Source of the DNA: Persephonella atlantica
GTDB taxonomy: Bacteria; Aquificota; Aquificia; Aquificales; Hydrogenothermaceae
DNA length: 64,000 nucleotides
Assembly (NCBI RefSeq): GCF_016617615.1
Contig: NZ_JAACYA010000001.1
Span: 806,001-870,000 of the forward strand
Reading direction: 5' to 3'
This document shows positions 33,057-43,049 of this stretch, in pieces. A program made the position numbers and the translations under genes. Positions within the stretch are counted from its first letter, which is position 1. The number at the start of each line of letters is the position of its first letter. The notes beneath the pieces are model-generated. The model had not been told where the DNA came from. It ran no database searches and saw nothing but the letters and a program-made list of their open reading frames with translations.

Positions 33057-33456
33057 CCCACACTGATATATCATCGTCTGTTTCAAGTTCCCCGTCTGCT
33101 CCTTTTGATTTTAGCTCAAAAGGATGTTTGTCAGAGGGGTATATGTAAATGAACTCATTTCCCCATCCATCTTTGGGAACAGACTCTAAATACTGTTTCC
33201 ATTTTTTTGGCAGCGGCTCTGTTGTAGGTTTTTCTACCAGTGCCTTTAATCCTTGCTCTGTTGTCGGATACCTTCCATTGTCTATACGATACATCTCAAG
33301 GGCTCTTTTTATCTCCTTTAATTGGACTTTTGTCGTTTTTATTCTTGCTTCTTCTACCCTCCCTGTAAACTTTGGTATAAGTATTGCTGCAAGTAAAGAT
33401 AAAATAACAATCACAACCAAAAGTTCCAGAAGTGTAAAACCTCTAATGCTTCTCAT
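33049..33456 (-). CDS. gspG: Type II secretion system major pseudopilin GspG
   Basis: The 135-residue protein has a prepilin motif (RGFTLLELLVVIVILSLLAAILIPKF) after a 6-residue leader, the DNGRYPTTEQGLKAL block, and the Ca-site loop GWGNEF...SKGADGELETDDDI typical of GspG. It forms the main fibre of the pseudopilus. ATG 33456 has a strong AAGGAG at 6 bp; ATG 33474 overlaps the gspF stop (ATGA) and is an alternative. Confidence 0.93.
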   Translation of the reverse strand: MRSIRGFTLLELLVVIVILSLLAAILIPKFTGRVEEARIKTTKVQLKEIKRALEMYRIDNGRYPTTEQGLKALVEKPTTEPLPKKWKQYLESVPKDGWGNEFIYIYPSDKHPFELKSKGADGELETDDDISVWDE

Positions 33457-33470
33457 TCCTATCTCCTTTG

Positions 33471-34676
33471 TCATTTAATAGACAGATTAAATATGGGGAA
33501 TAAGGTTGCAAATATAAAGAAGCCTATCATAACAGATAAAACAATCAAAGTTATAGGTTCTAAAAGGGTTAAAAATCTGTTTATCAGTTTTTCTGTATGT
33601 TTTTTATAAAGAATAGACAGCAGGCAAAACATCTCTTCCATCTGGCCACTTTCTTCACCTAAAGCTATCATCTGGGAAACTTCTACAGGTAATTTTTTGC
33701 TGTTTTTTAAACTATCTGACAGTCTGAATCCTTTCTCCACTTCTTCTTTACCTTTTTTAAACAGCTCTTGGAGTTGTTTACTTTTCAGAGATTTAACAGC
33801 TATGACTAAAGCGTCAGTTAATGTTACTCCTCCTTTAAGGAGCAGATACATAGTGCTTGAAAAGTTTGATATCTCTGAGTAGAGATAAACTTTGTTAAAG
33901 AAAGGAATTTTCATTTTGATACCGTCTATCTGTTCTGGAGTTATAAATTTTCTTTTCAAAAAAAAAGCTACAACAATAATAATAGGAATTATTTTTATCA
34001 TAACAGAAGTTATCTGAGATATTCCTATCACTATTTTAGTTGATGTTGGAATTTCTATCTTAAACTGGGCATATATTTTTGTGATAGTAGGAATAACAAC
34101 CTGCATAATTATAAACAGGGAAATAAATCCCACTCCTATTACTATTGATGGATATATGAGAGAGTTTATAATTTTTGACCTGAATTCATTCTGACTCTCT
34201 ACAAATTCTGAACTAGAAAGGAAAATCTTTCCCAGTGCGCCACTTTCTTCTCCTGCTTTTACCATTTCTGTAAGGAATTCTGGAAAAAACCCTGAACTGC
34301 TGAAAGCTTCGGATATACTTTTTCCTTCACCTATCAAAGATTTAATCTTGAGCAGGCTGTCTTTTATATAACTGTTTTCCTGTGAGCTGCTTACTATTGT
34401 AAGAGCATCCGTAATATGGACATTTCGTTCCAACAAAACTCCAAGCTGATATAAAAGTAGTGACAACTCTTCAGAAGATATCTTTTTCTTAAGGAAATTT
34501 TTTAACAAGGAACCAATAAAACCCTTTTGGGAAGAAACCTGGATTTCCTCTACAAATATAGGCGTTAAATTTTTAGATTTTAAAATCTGTCTCAGATGAG
34601 ATAAAGAGGTGGTTTCTACTATTCCTTTTTCCTCTTTTCCTTTGCTGTTAATTGCTGTGTATCTATATACAGGCAT
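33471..34676 (-). CDS. gspF: Type II secretion inner-membrane protein GspF
   Basis: The 401-residue protein has two cytoplasmic GspF domains (about residues 60-185 and 265-390) each followed by membrane segments, with the conserved GEESGALGKIF and ALGEESGQMEEMF motifs, three transmembrane segments in total. It is the platform protein that works with GspE and GspL. The stop overlaps a possible gspG start by 3 bp. Confidence 0.94.
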   Translation of the reverse strand: MPVYRYTAINSKGKEEKGIVETTSLSHLRQILKSKNLTPIFVEEIQVSSQKGFIGSLLKNFLKKKISSEELSLLLYQLGVLLERNVHITDALTIVSSSQENSYIKDSLLKIKSLIGEGKSISEAFSSSGFFPEFLTEMVKAGEESGALGKIFLSSSEFVESQNEFRSKIINSLIYPSIVIGVGFISLFIIMQVVIPTITKIYAQFKIEIPTSTKIVIGISQITSVMIKIIPIIIVVAFFLKRKFITPEQIDGIKMKIPFFNKVYLYSEISNFSSTMYLLLKGGVTLTDALVIAVKSLKSKQLQELFKKGKEEVEKGFRLSDSLKNSKKLPVEVSQMIALGEESGQMEEMFCLLSILYKKHTEKLINRFLTLLEPITLIVLSVMIGFFIFATLFPIFNLSIK

Positions 34677-34677
34677 C

Positions 34678-36099
34678 TTAAACCTTCGTTATCTGTATTA
34701 CTTCTTCTACAGTGGTTATACCGTCTATTGCTTTTCTCAGTCCATCTTGAAGAAGAGTTTTCATACCTTTGTTTTTAGCCATGTCTCTTATCTTTTTACT
34801 ATCAGAGTTTTTAGATATAAAAGAACGCATCTCTTCATCTATGTTCATTATTTCATATATGGCAATCCTCCCTTTGTACCCAGTACCTAAACATATATCA
34901 CAACCTTTTCCCACATACAGTCTATTTACATCTATTCCCAATTCTTTATTTATTATTTCCCTTTCCTCTACAGGAGGAGATACTTCTTCTTTGCAATTAT
35001 TACATATCCTTCTAACAAGTCTCTGGGCTATTATACCCTCTAAAGAAGATGCAACTAAAAAACTCTCTATTCCCATATCCACAAGTCGTGTAACGGATGA
35101 TGGTGCATCGTTTGTATGAAGAGTTGACAAAACCATATGTCCTGTCATAGAGGCATGGACTGCCATCTCTGCTGTTTCCAAATCTCTAATTTCTCCTACC
35201 ATAACGATATCTGGGTCTTGTCTTAATATGCTCCTGAGACCTGCTGCAAAAGTCAGTCCTATTTTTGGGTTTACCTGTATCTGATTAATTTCATCTATCT
35301 GGTATTCAACAGGGTCTTCCACTGTAATAATGTTTTTCCTTGGATTTTTCAGCTTTAATAATGAAGCATACAAAGTAGTAGACTTTCCTGAACCGGTTGG
35401 TCCTGTGACTAACACTATGCCGTATGGTCTGGATATTATGCTTTCGTATAGTTTTAAATCATCCTGGTAAAAACCCAATTCATTCAAGGTAAGTATTTTA
35501 GTAGACTTGTCTAACAACCTTACCACTATCCTCTCTCCAAACACAGTAGGCAAGGTGGAAACCCTCATATCTAATTCTTTTTTTCCTATTCTTACTCTAA
35601 TTCTTCCATCCTGGGGAAGTCTTTTTTCTGCCACATTGAGTCTTGCAATCACTTTTATTCGGGAGGAAACAGATTGGTATAAAGAATGGTCTATACTATT
35701 TATCTCGTGGAGAATACCATCTACTCTAAACCTTATAATCACTTTTTCCCTGAAGGGTTCAAAATGTATGTCTGATGCGTTATTCCTAATAGCATTCAAA
35801 AATGTGGAGTTTAGAAACTGAACTGTTATAGTGTCTGTTCCCTGTAATAAATCCTCTATTCCTTCTACCTCTTCCCCTTTGGCTTCTTCAGTCTGGTGAG
35901 ATAAGTTAGATATATACTCCTCTAACTTTTCCTGAAACTCCTCTTCTGATATCTTTATTAGTTCTGGGAATTTACCTGTTAAGAGTTTCACATCTTCAAC
36001 TGCAAAAAATGGTGTCTCCTCTGTTATGTAAAATCTGTTTTCCCCTGCTGGTAAGATTTTGTTGCTCTGGTAAAAATCTACTGAGAATATCTGCTCCAT
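34678..36099 (-). CDS. gspE: Type II secretion ATPase GspE
   Basis: The 473-residue protein has an N1 region, Walker A GPTGSGKSTTLYA (near residue 236), the Asp box, Walker B, and a zinc-binding C-terminal region with C-x2-C and C-x2-C (ICNNC, CDICLG). It drives pseudopilus assembly. The length is normal. Confidence 0.96.
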   Translation of the reverse strand: MEQIFSVDFYQSNKILPAGENRFYITEETPFFAVEDVKLLTGKFPELIKISEEEFQEKLEEYISNLSHQTEEAKGEEVEGIEDLLQGTDTITVQFLNSTFLNAIRNNASDIHFEPFREKVIIRFRVDGILHEINSIDHSLYQSVSSRIKVIARLNVAEKRLPQDGRIRVRIGKKELDMRVSTLPTVFGERIVVRLLDKSTKILTLNELGFYQDDLKLYESIISRPYGIVLVTGPTGSGKSTTLYASLLKLKNPRKNIITVEDPVEYQIDEINQIQVNPKIGLTFAAGLRSILRQDPDIVMVGEIRDLETAEMAVHASMTGHMVLSTLHTNDAPSSVTRLVDMGIESFLVASSLEGIIAQRLVRRICNNCKEEVSPPVEEREIINKELGIDVNRLYVGKGCDICLGTGYKGRIAIYEIMNIDEEMRSFISKNSDSKKIRDMAKNKGMKTLLQDGLRKAIDGITTVEEVIQITKV

Positions 36100-36110
36100 T
36101 TTAATCCTTG

Positions 36111-38111
36111 CTACTGGAAGTATTTTTCTCTATAATCTTCTATACTATCTCTGTTTTCCTTTTTTTCAATTTTACTTTTCTTTTCTTCTTCTTTGTTTAG
36201 TATTTCCACTAACTTTTTATGCTCTTCTGTTATTTTTGCTAAATCTTCAGGGGTGTTTATTATGTAAGGGGTTATAAATACAAAGAGATTTGTCTTGTCA
36301 GACTCGTTAGAGTTATATTTAAACAGATTTCCTATTAGAGGAATTTTTGATAAAAGGGGCACTCCTTCCATTGTTTTGATTGTTTTTTTAGAAACAAGTC
36401 CTCCCAAAACAACTGTTTTTCCATTTTCTACAGTGATACTGGTATTTATTTCTCTTTTTGAAGTTATAGGCACTACGTAACTTATCTGTCCAATTTGGGG
36501 TTTTTCAAAACCTATTACGTCGTTAACTTCCTGATGTAACTCCATAATGATATTTTTCCCACTTATATGTGGTGTTACTTTCAGTTTCAGCCCTACCTCT
36601 TTGTAGTCATAATTTATTATTGGATTTCCATTAACATCAAATTTTAGACTCTGAGCAAATGGAGTGACCTGTGATACATTTATTACAGCTTCTTTGTTTT
36701 CCATTGTTAATATTTTTGGAGAAGATATGATGTTAAACCCTGTTCCCCTCTCTAATGCAGAGAATAAAAATAAAAGGTCTGGAAAAAACAAAGGTGTTCC
36801 GGCAATGTTAACTGTTTTTCCTGAAGTGGACAAAGCTCCTACTGCAAAGTTTGTTGCTCCAACTAAGTTGTAAAACCCTTCCTGAGATATACCTCCTTTA
36901 AAGGCTGCTCCTCCATATGTGCCAAACAACTGCCATCTAATACCTAACTCTTTGAGCACTTTTTCTGAAACTTCCGTAATAAGGGCTGTTATCAGTATCT
37001 GTTTTTTTTCTTTATCTAAATTTTCCACAATATCTTTTATAGCTTCAAACTCTGATTTTGAACCGTATATTATTAGGGTGTTACTGTTTTTTTCTGCTAC
37101 CACTTTTGGTCTGTCTTTTGAGGATTGAACAGTTCTTGGCTTTGCTGTTGCCACGTTTTTCCCTTTGAAATTTTTTACATTTTTCTCCTGTTTCGGAGAG
37201 GTGGAAACTATCAGACTTATATTTTGCAGTAATTTATTTAGCACGTTAGCTATCTCTTCTGCCTTAGAGTTTTTTAGCTTTAGTATCCAGAACTTCCTGC
37301 CCACATTAGAAACTGAAGAAGGATTATCTATCTCTTTTATTATCTTATCTATCTCTTTAAAAAGGCTATCTGGAGCTTTAACTAACAGTGAATTCTGGGA
37401 ACGGAGATTCATTATTTTAACTGTTATTCCCTTTTTACTTTTGTCCGAGAGTAGAGAGTTCAGAGCTGTTGTTACTTCTCCAGAAGTTGCATAGGAAAGA
37501 TTGTAAATTTTTATCTTTTCAAGAGACGTGGAGTTTTCTATAAAGGAAATAACTTTTTTCATGCTGGCTATATTTGAACGGGTATCTGTAATTATTATCA
37601 CTCCTGCAGGATTGTAGGAAAAAACCATACCTCTTGGAGATTTCAATCCCCTCAAAATATTAAGAATCTGTGTAATGTCTGACTTTTCTAATCTATACAC
37701 AAATGTGACCAGCTCTTCAGATTTCCCCTCAGAAGTTACCACTGGCGGTGTTGTTTTTCTGGAAAGGTTTTCTGGAATAATTTCAACAAAACTACCCCTG
37801 TCTATTACCACATAATTTCTTGATTTTAGTATAGTGGTATATATGTCCCACGCCTCATTTATGGAAACAGGAGTGTTAAATATAAGACTAACTTCCCCTT
37901 TAATGTTTTGGTCATAAACAATGTTTTTTCCTGTTAATGCAGACATAAAATAGCTAAGTAATTTTATGTCTATCCTCTCAAAATTTAGCACTACTGAGTT
38001 ATCCTTTTTAAAATCTTTTGCTAACTTATTTAGTTCACCAATAGTTATTGAAAATGCATTTACAGTGGTGATAAATAAAAATAGAATAACCAAAAGTTTA
38101 CTGTATCTCAT
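36111..38111 (-). CDS. gspD: Type II secretion outer-membrane secretin GspD
   Basis: The 666-residue protein has a Sec signal (to about residue 20), N0-N3 periplasmic domains and a C-terminal secretin domain (KREINTSITVENGKTVVLGGL...PLIGNLFKYNSNE). It forms the outer-membrane pore. Its end has a Lys/Glu-rich tail. It overlaps the preceding gspC by 14 bp. Confidence 0.95.
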   Translation of the reverse strand: MRYSKLLVILFLFITTVNAFSITIGELNKLAKDFKKDNSVVLNFERIDIKLLSYFMSALTGKNIVYDQNIKGEVSLIFNTPVSINEAWDIYTTILKSRNYVVIDRGSFVEIIPENLSRKTTPPVVTSEGKSEELVTFVYRLEKSDITQILNILRGLKSPRGMVFSYNPAGVIIITDTRSNIASMKKVISFIENSTSLEKIKIYNLSYATSGEVTTALNSLLSDKSKKGITVKIMNLRSQNSLLVKAPDSLFKEIDKIIKEIDNPSSVSNVGRKFWILKLKNSKAEEIANVLNKLLQNISLIVSTSPKQEKNVKNFKGKNVATAKPRTVQSSKDRPKVVAEKNSNTLIIYGSKSEFEAIKDIVENLDKEKKQILITALITEVSEKVLKELGIRWQLFGTYGGAAFKGGISQEGFYNLVGATNFAVGALSTSGKTVNIAGTPLFFPDLLFLFSALERGTGFNIISSPKILTMENKEAVINVSQVTPFAQSLKFDVNGNPIINYDYKEVGLKLKVTPHISGKNIIMELHQEVNDVIGFEKPQIGQISYVVPITSKREINTSITVENGKTVVLGGLVSKKTIKTMEGVPLLSKIPLIGNLFKYNSNESDKTNLFVFITPYIINTPEDLAKITEEHKKLVEILNKEEEKKSKIEKKENRDSIEDYREKYFQ

Positions 38112-38961
38112 AGAATATAACCTTCCTTTTTCCCCGTCTTTCTATCTCTAAAGTTATATGTTCCTCATTCCTTAACATATTATATATTTTAAATGCTTCC
38201 TCAGCTGTTCTCACAGGCATTCCATTAATACTTTTAATCAAATCTCCAGACCTTAGTCCATATTTGTATAGGGGGCTTTTAGGACTTATGTAAGTAAATC
38301 TAAATCCTATTGTCTCTCCATTTTTAACCACAGGGACAATTCTAACATTTTTAAGGAGCTTACCAATGTCTTCTGTTTCTTTTTGGACTTCTAATTTGCT
38401 AACTTTTATTATCTTTTTTTCTAAATTTTGTGTGGTTGCATTTTTTTGTTTTGGATAAATACTACCATTTCCCCCCTTGGGATATAAAACGTATAATTGG
38501 TTTCCTTTTTGTAATTTCACAAAAATTTTGTTTATTTCTTTTATTTTAAATCCATTGACTCTATCTCCTTCCTCAAGGAAAAATACCTGATTTCCTTTTT
38601 TCAAAAAGGCTAACTTTCTATTTTTAGAAATAACAGAGCCTATAAAGGATAATCCTTCTACACCTTCCACCAAAGTTGATGTGGAAATATTATTTTGGGT
38701 TTTCATCGTTCCCTTTGCTGATATGTCTTCAAAAAGATATGTTATTTTTGTGTAGTCTACCTGTTTTTCATTCAAGCTGTTTTTAATTTTAGGTACCTTT
38801 ACATTTCCTGTAAGCTTAAAAAATTTAAAAGAAAGGTAACTATTAATGGAAGTTGCCACAAAAAAAGCTAAACTTATTAAAACGACCACGATAATAAAAC
38901 TATTCACATTAAGTTTATTCAGTATGGGAAAAGACGAAAAAATACCCAATATTATCTCCAT
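38098..38961 (-). CDS. gspC: Type II secretion protein GspC-like (PDZ)
   Basis: The 287-residue protein has one N-terminal membrane segment (residues 20-42), an HR-like beta domain (LSFIGSVISKNRKLAFLKKGNQ...GDRVNGFKIKEI) and a C-terminal PDZ domain (GFRFTYISPKSPLYKYGLRSGDLIKSINGMPV). It links the inner-membrane platform to GspD. It is the first gene of the operon and is divergent from lpxK, with only 24 bp between starts. Confidence 0.88.
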   Translation of the reverse strand: MEIILGIFSSFPILNKLNVNSFIIVVVLISLAFFVATSINSYLSFKFFKLTGNVKVPKIKNSLNEKQVDYTKITYLFEDISAKGTMKTQNNISTSTLVEGVEGLSFIGSVISKNRKLAFLKKGNQVFFLEEGDRVNGFKIKEINKIFVKLQKGNQLYVLYPKGGNGSIYPKQKNATTQNLEKKIIKVSKLEVQKETEDIGKLLKNVRIVPVVKNGETIGFRFTYISPKSPLYKYGLRSGDLIKSINGMPVRTAEEAFKIYNMLRNEEHITLEIERRGKRKVIFYEIQ

Positions 38962-38985
38962 TGATTTTTAGGATATATTATAACT

Positions 38986-39984
38986 ATGCTAAACATTGTA
39001 TCAAACATCTATGAAAAACTTGCTGTAATACGGAGAAAACTTTACTACAAGGGCATTTTAAAACAGAAGAAATTCCCGGTTCCTGTTATATCCATAGGAA
39101 ATCTGTCTGTTGGTGGAACTGGAAAAACACCTCTTACTATATTCACAGCAAAAAAGCTGCAAGAAAAAGGGTACAGGGTATGCGTCCTGTCAAGGGGATA
39201 CAGAAGGAAAAGCAGAGGAACAGTTGTTGTATCTGACGGAAATTCTATTTTTGTCCCGTGGGAAGAGGCAGGAGATGAGCCTTATCTTATGGCAAAGAAT
39301 AACATTCCTGTTGTTGTTTCTCATAGTAGATATGAAGCAGGAATAAAAGCCCTAAACAGCTTTCCTGTTGATGTCTTTCTGTTAGACGATGGCTTTCAAC
39401 ATTTTCAGCTTTACAGAGATTTAGACATACTGGTTGTAGATGCAACAAAGCCCTTCTGGGAAGATAAACCTCTACCTGCAGGCAGACTGAGAGAACCTGC
39501 AGAATTTTACAGATATGCTGACGTTATTGTAGTGAACCGTTTGAACAGAGCAAAAAATCCTGAAAAAGTACTGGAGTTTCTAAAAAATTCTGAAAAACAG
39601 TTGTTTATCTCTGAAGAAAAAATTGAAAACATAACAGACCTTAAAAAAAACAAAAATATAAACTTTCTGAAAGGAAAAGAGGTAGGAGCATTTTCAGGTC
39701 TTGGAAATAATGGGCAATTTTTCCAGACGGTAAAGGATTTATCACATAAAATAGGATTTACTGTATCCCAGTTTATATCCTTCCCTGACCATTACAGCTA
39801 CAAAAAATTAAACCTCCCAAAAAAACAGCTGTGGCTTACAACAGAAAAAGATATAATAAAGATAAGCCAAAAGCAGATAGAAAAAGATAACATTTTTGCC
39901 TTAAAATACAGTCTCAATTTACCAGAAGATTTTGTTCAGTATTTAGAAAATATCATAAATGCCGAAAGGTTAAAAAAGGACTGA
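38986..39984 (+). CDS. lpxK: Tetraacyldisaccharide 4'-kinase
   Basis: The 332-residue protein has the LpxK P-loop GNLSVGGTGKTP (near residue 38), the DDGFQH block with the catalytic Asp, and the LPAGRLREP block. LpxK phosphorylates the lipid A precursor at the 4' position, so this organism makes lipid A. An AGGA lies 12 bp from the ATG, so the ribosome site is weak. It is followed 10 bp later by scpA. Confidence 0.94.
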   Translation: MLNIVSNIYEKLAVIRRKLYYKGILKQKKFPVPVISIGNLSVGGTGKTPLTIFTAKKLQEKGYRVCVLSRGYRRKSRGTVVVSDGNSIFVPWEEAGDEPYLMAKNNIPVVVSHSRYEAGIKALNSFPVDVFLLDDGFQHFQLYRDLDILVVDATKPFWEDKPLPAGRLREPAEFYRYADVIVVNRLNRAKNPEKVLEFLKNSEKQLFISEEKIENITDLKKNKNINFLKGKEVGAFSGLGNNGQFFQTVKDLSHKIGFTVSQFISFPDHYSYKKLNLPKKQLWLTTEKDIIKISQKQIEKDNIFALKYSLNLPEDFVQYLENIINAERLKKD

Positions 39985-39994
39985 GGGTAAAAAG

Positions 39995-40624
39995 ATGTTT
40001 GACGAAAAGATTGAGAAACACCCATTTGATATAGTGCTCAAGCTGATGATTAACGGTGAGGTAGACCCGTGGAATGTTGATATTGTGGAGCTGGCAGACA
40101 AATATCTGCAGGAGATAAAAAATATGCATATTCCTGACCTGAGGCTTGCGTCAAAAGCCCTTGCTGCTGCAGCACTGCTACTGAAAATGAAAGCTGATGC
40201 TTTAGATTTGGGAGAAAAAGAAGAAAACCCTGAAAAAATCCACAGAAAAAGAATATTTGGCATTAAGAGGTTTTATACAATAGACGAGATAGCCCACGTT
40301 CTGAAAAAATACATAGCTCCTGTGATAGAGTTTAAACCAAAGAGAAAATACACAAGAAGAAAACCTTATAGGAGAAAGCCAAAAACATTAGAGATACCAC
40401 TGTTCCATGCAACCCTTGAAGAAACCATTGAAGCATTGGAAAAACAGTTCAAAGATTTAGAAGGATTTATAACACTTTCTCAGCTCAACCATCCTAACAA
40501 AGCTCAGGCTTTTGTTGCCCTTTTGTTCCTTAACTACGAAGGGATTATAAACATATATCAGGAAGAGGAGTTTGGAGAGATTTACATAGAGAAAAACGAA
40601 GAAAAACTGCAGAAGATTGCGTAG
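39995..40624 (+). CDS. scpA: Segregation and condensation protein A
   Basis: The 209-residue protein is a kleisin of the ScpA type, with the N-terminal FDIVLKLMINGEVDPWNVDIVELADKYL block and a C-terminal winged-helix region (GFITLSQLNHPNKAQAFVALLFLNYEG). It is shorter than the B. subtilis protein, as seen in several Gram-negative lineages. With SMC and ScpB it compacts chromosomes. Confidence 0.93.
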   Translation: MFDEKIEKHPFDIVLKLMINGEVDPWNVDIVELADKYLQEIKNMHIPDLRLASKALAAAALLLKMKADALDLGEKEENPEKIHRKRIFGIKRFYTIDEIAHVLKKYIAPVIEFKPKRKYTRRKPYRRKPKTLEIPLFHATLEETIEALEKQFKDLEGFITLSQLNHPNKAQAFVALLFLNYEGIINIYQEEEFGEIYIEKNEEKLQKIA

Positions 40625-40651
40625 TATAATTAATCAAAAAACGGAGATGTT

Positions 40652-40945
40652 ATGAAAAGGATTTTTATTTCTTTTTTGATGATTTTTTCTTTATCTTTTT
40701 CAGGAGAGATTGAAGAGACCTGCAATGCCTATGTATCAATACTTGATGCCTGTGATGTAGAAAATCAAGACTGTGAAAAGTTGGGAGAAGCACTTGAAAA
40801 CTCTCTGCTGAAAAGAAATGTAAACCCACAGACAGCAAAACATTTCCATCAGCAGTGCTCTAAAATATGTAGCTTACCTGAAGGAAAATACCCCCAGATA
40901 AGAGAGCAGATAAAACAGGCCTGCATAACAAGCCTAAAAGAATAA
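40652..40945 (+). CDS. Small secreted Cys-containing protein of unknown function
   Basis: The 97-residue protein has a signal peptide (to about residue 17) and six cysteines in the mature part (TCNAY, DACDV, QDCEK, QQCSKICS, QACIT), suggesting disulfide bonds in the periplasm. No family is recognised. It is 27 bp after scpA. It ends 15 bp before the convergent peroxiredoxin gene. Confidence 0.75.
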   Translation: MKRIFISFLMIFSLSFSGEIEETCNAYVSILDACDVENQDCEKLGEALENSLLKRNVNPQTAKHFHQQCSKICSLPEGKYPQIREQIKQACITSLKE

Positions 40946-40946
40946 A

Positions 40947-40967
40947 AGGGGGATAACCCCTTACACT
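40947..40967 (-). terminator. Candidate terminator of the peroxiredoxin gene
   Basis: On the minus strand, GGGG-TTAT-CCCC directly follows the peroxiredoxin stop and is followed by CTTTTATTCTTTT. The stem is short (4-6 bp) but GC-rich and well placed. Confidence 0.5.
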
Positions 40968-41620
40968 GTTTTGTGGCAGAACCACCAGTCAAAGCATTCA
41001 ATTTCTCCTGCTTGAGCTTTTTGCAGTCTTTCTTTTGCTTCCTGCTCACTTGTTGCTGGCGGAACTATTACGTGGTCTTTCACAAGCTCGTTTTCAGGCC
41101 AGTTGGCAGGTGTTGCCACACCATACTTGTCTGTTGTCTGAAGCGCTTTTACAGCTCTAACTATCTCATCAATATTTCTTCCTACTTCCTGTGGATAGTA
41201 AAGTATCAGTCTTATGATACCTTTATTATCTACTATAAATACGGCTCTAACAGTGTTTGTTCCCTTTTTAGGATGTATCATTCCCAGCTGTTTAGCAACC
41301 TGTCCCATGTCGTCAGCAATAATGGGAAATGTGATTTCAACACCTGTTTTTTCCTTTATCCATTCAACCCATTTTATGTGGGAAAATACCTGGTCTATGG
41401 ACAGGCCAATCAGTTCACAGTTTAGCTGGTCAAACTGCTCTTTTCTCTTTTGAAATGCAACAAACTCTGTTGTGCAGACAGGTGTAAAGTCTGCAGGATG
41501 ACTGAACAGCACAAACCATTTACCTGCATAATCGTCAGGTAATTTTTTAACTCCGTGAGTTGTTTTAACCTGCAGAGATGGGAATTTTTCACCTATAACA
41601 GGCATTCTGATTTCTTCCAT
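40961..41620 (-). CDS. Peroxiredoxin (Prx6/archaeal ApTPx type)
   Basis: The 219-residue protein has the peroxidatic motif [11 protein letters not shown] (Cys49) and the Prx6-type C-terminal extension with two more cysteines (Cys209, Cys215, in [10 protein letters not shown]), as in Aeropyrum ApTPx. It reduces peroxides. An AGGAG site precedes the ATG at 41620. It is divergent from the radical SAM gene. Confidence 0.93.
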   Translation of the reverse strand: MEEIRMPVIGEKFPSLQVKTTHGVKKLPDDYAGKWFVLFSHPADFTPVCTTEFVAFQKRKEQFDQLNCELIGLSIDQVFSHIKWVEWIKEKTGVEITFPIIADDMGQVAKQLGMIHPKKGTNTVRAVFIVDNKGIIRLILYYPQEVGRNIDEIVRAVKALQTTDKYGVATPANWPENELVKDHVIVPPATSEQEAKERLQKAQAGEIECFDWWFCHKTV

Positions 41621-41712
41621 CTCTCCTACCTCCTTTGATTTTTTGTTTTTTCACATATATTAATATAGGCAATCAGGCAAAATTTAAAAGATTTTTATAA
41701 GATTTTTTAACA

Positions 41713-42621
41713 ATGACAAAATCAGTTCCTTCCTATATCAGGCTTTATGAAGAGGGAAAGCTGAAAGACAGAGTAGAAAAAGCGTATGATATGCTGAAAG
41801 AATGCACTGTATGTCCCCACAACTGCAGGGTAAACAGAGTTAAAGGAGAAAAGGGTTTCTGCAAAACAGGAGAAAAGATAAAGATTGCCTCCTTTTTCCC
41901 CCACAGAGGTGAAGAGTTTCCCATTAGAGGATACAGGGGAAGTGGAACAATATTTATATCTTACTGCAACATGAGATGTGTTTACTGCCAGAATTACGAT
42001 ATCAGTCAGGAAGGGGATGGAGAAGAATATTCCCCTGAAGAAATAGCAGGTATAATGCTTTACTTGCAGGAAGAAGGCTGTCATAACATAAACTGGGTTA
42101 CACCTTCTCATGTTGTTCCTCAGCTTTTGAAAGCTCTTTACGTGGCAGTAGGAAAAGGGCTTAAAATCCCTATTGTTTATAACACTTCGTCTTACGACAG
42201 CATAGAAACTTTAAAACTCCTTGATGGTGTGGTGGATATATATCTACCTGATATAAAGTATTTCAGCAACAGCTACGGCAGGAAATACTCTAAAGTTAAA
42301 AACTATCCAGAAATTACAAAAAAAACTATAAAAGAGATGTTCAGACAGGTTGGGAATCTGAAAACAGATGAAAATGGTATTGCATACAAAGGTGTACTAA
42401 TCAGGCATCTTGTTCTCCCTGAAAATCTATCTACAAGCAGAGAAGTTATAGATTTTATCAGCTCTATCTGTCCAGATGCACACATAAACATCATGTCCCA
42501 GTATCGTCCATACTACAAAGCATATATGTTTAGGGAGTTAAACAGATCTATAGATATGCAGGAATACTACTTCCTGATAAACTACGCAAAAAGAAAAGGT
42601 CTAAAGGTAGTTACAGACTAA
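41713..42621 (+). CDS. Radical SAM protein related to PflX/COG1313
   Basis: The 302-residue protein has the radical SAM cluster motif C85xxxC89xxC92 (SYCNMRCVYC) and an extra N-terminal cysteine set C31xxC34xxxC38...C50 typical of the PflX-like family. The substrate is unknown; relatives are described as pyruvate-formate-lyase-activating-like or as part of the AmmeMemoRadiSam group. No Memo or AMMECR1 gene is next to it. It overlaps the convergent cytochrome gene by 4 bp. Confidence 0.85.
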   Translation: MTKSVPSYIRLYEEGKLKDRVEKAYDMLKECTVCPHNCRVNRVKGEKGFCKTGEKIKIASFFPHRGEEFPIRGYRGSGTIFISYCNMRCVYCQNYDISQEGDGEEYSPEEIAGIMLYLQEEGCHNINWVTPSHVVPQLLKALYVAVGKGLKIPIVYNTSSYDSIETLKLLDGVVDIYLPDIKYFSNSYGRKYSKVKNYPEITKKTIKEMFRQVGNLKTDENGIAYKGVLIRHLVLPENLSTSREVIDFISSICPDAHINIMSQYRPYYKAYMFRELNRSIDMQEYYFLINYAKRKGLKVVTD

Positions 42622-43049
42622 TGTTTCAGTATAAAGTCAGCAAGCATAGATAATTCTTCATCTGACATTGATTTTGTTGCGTTGAGCTGAGGTTTCATAA
42701 TTCCAAATTTTTCAGGCCATACAATCGCTTCACCTTCTCCTTTCAAAAACTTTAAAAGAGAATCCTTTTCTCCTTTGTATTTCTGTGCAATAGTTTTCAA
42801 AGAAGGTCCCACTGTGTCCACATTCGGTTGGTGACAGGAACCACACCCTTTCGCCTTAAATATAGCTCCTCCATTTGTCTGAATAACAGTTTTTTTCTCT
42901 TCTGTGGCGACTTTTACTGTCTCTTTTTGAACTAATCCTTCTTTTGTTTCTTTTTCTGTTTCTACATGCTTTGTTTTATGCTCTTCTCCCTGCTGACAGG
43001 AAACAATTAAAGAAACTCCTACTGCTAAAGACAACAATTTTTTATACAT
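42618..43049 (-). CDS. Membrane-anchored c-type cytochrome (lipoprotein)
   Basis: The 143-residue protein has a lipobox (LIVSC, Cys18), a low-complexity Lys/Glu/Thr linker of about 45 residues and a C-terminal cytochrome c domain with CGSCH and a probable IMKPQ Met ligand. It is a periplasmic tethered electron carrier. It overlaps tyrA by 8 bp, so it is expressed with it. Confidence 0.85.
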   Translation of the reverse strand: MYKKLLSLAVGVSLIVSCQQGEEHKTKHVETEKETKEGLVQKETVKVATEEKKTVIQTNGGAIFKAKGCGSCHQPNVDTVGPSLKTIAQKYKGEKDSLLKFLKGEGEAIVWPEKFGIMKPQLNATKSMSDEELSMLADFILKH

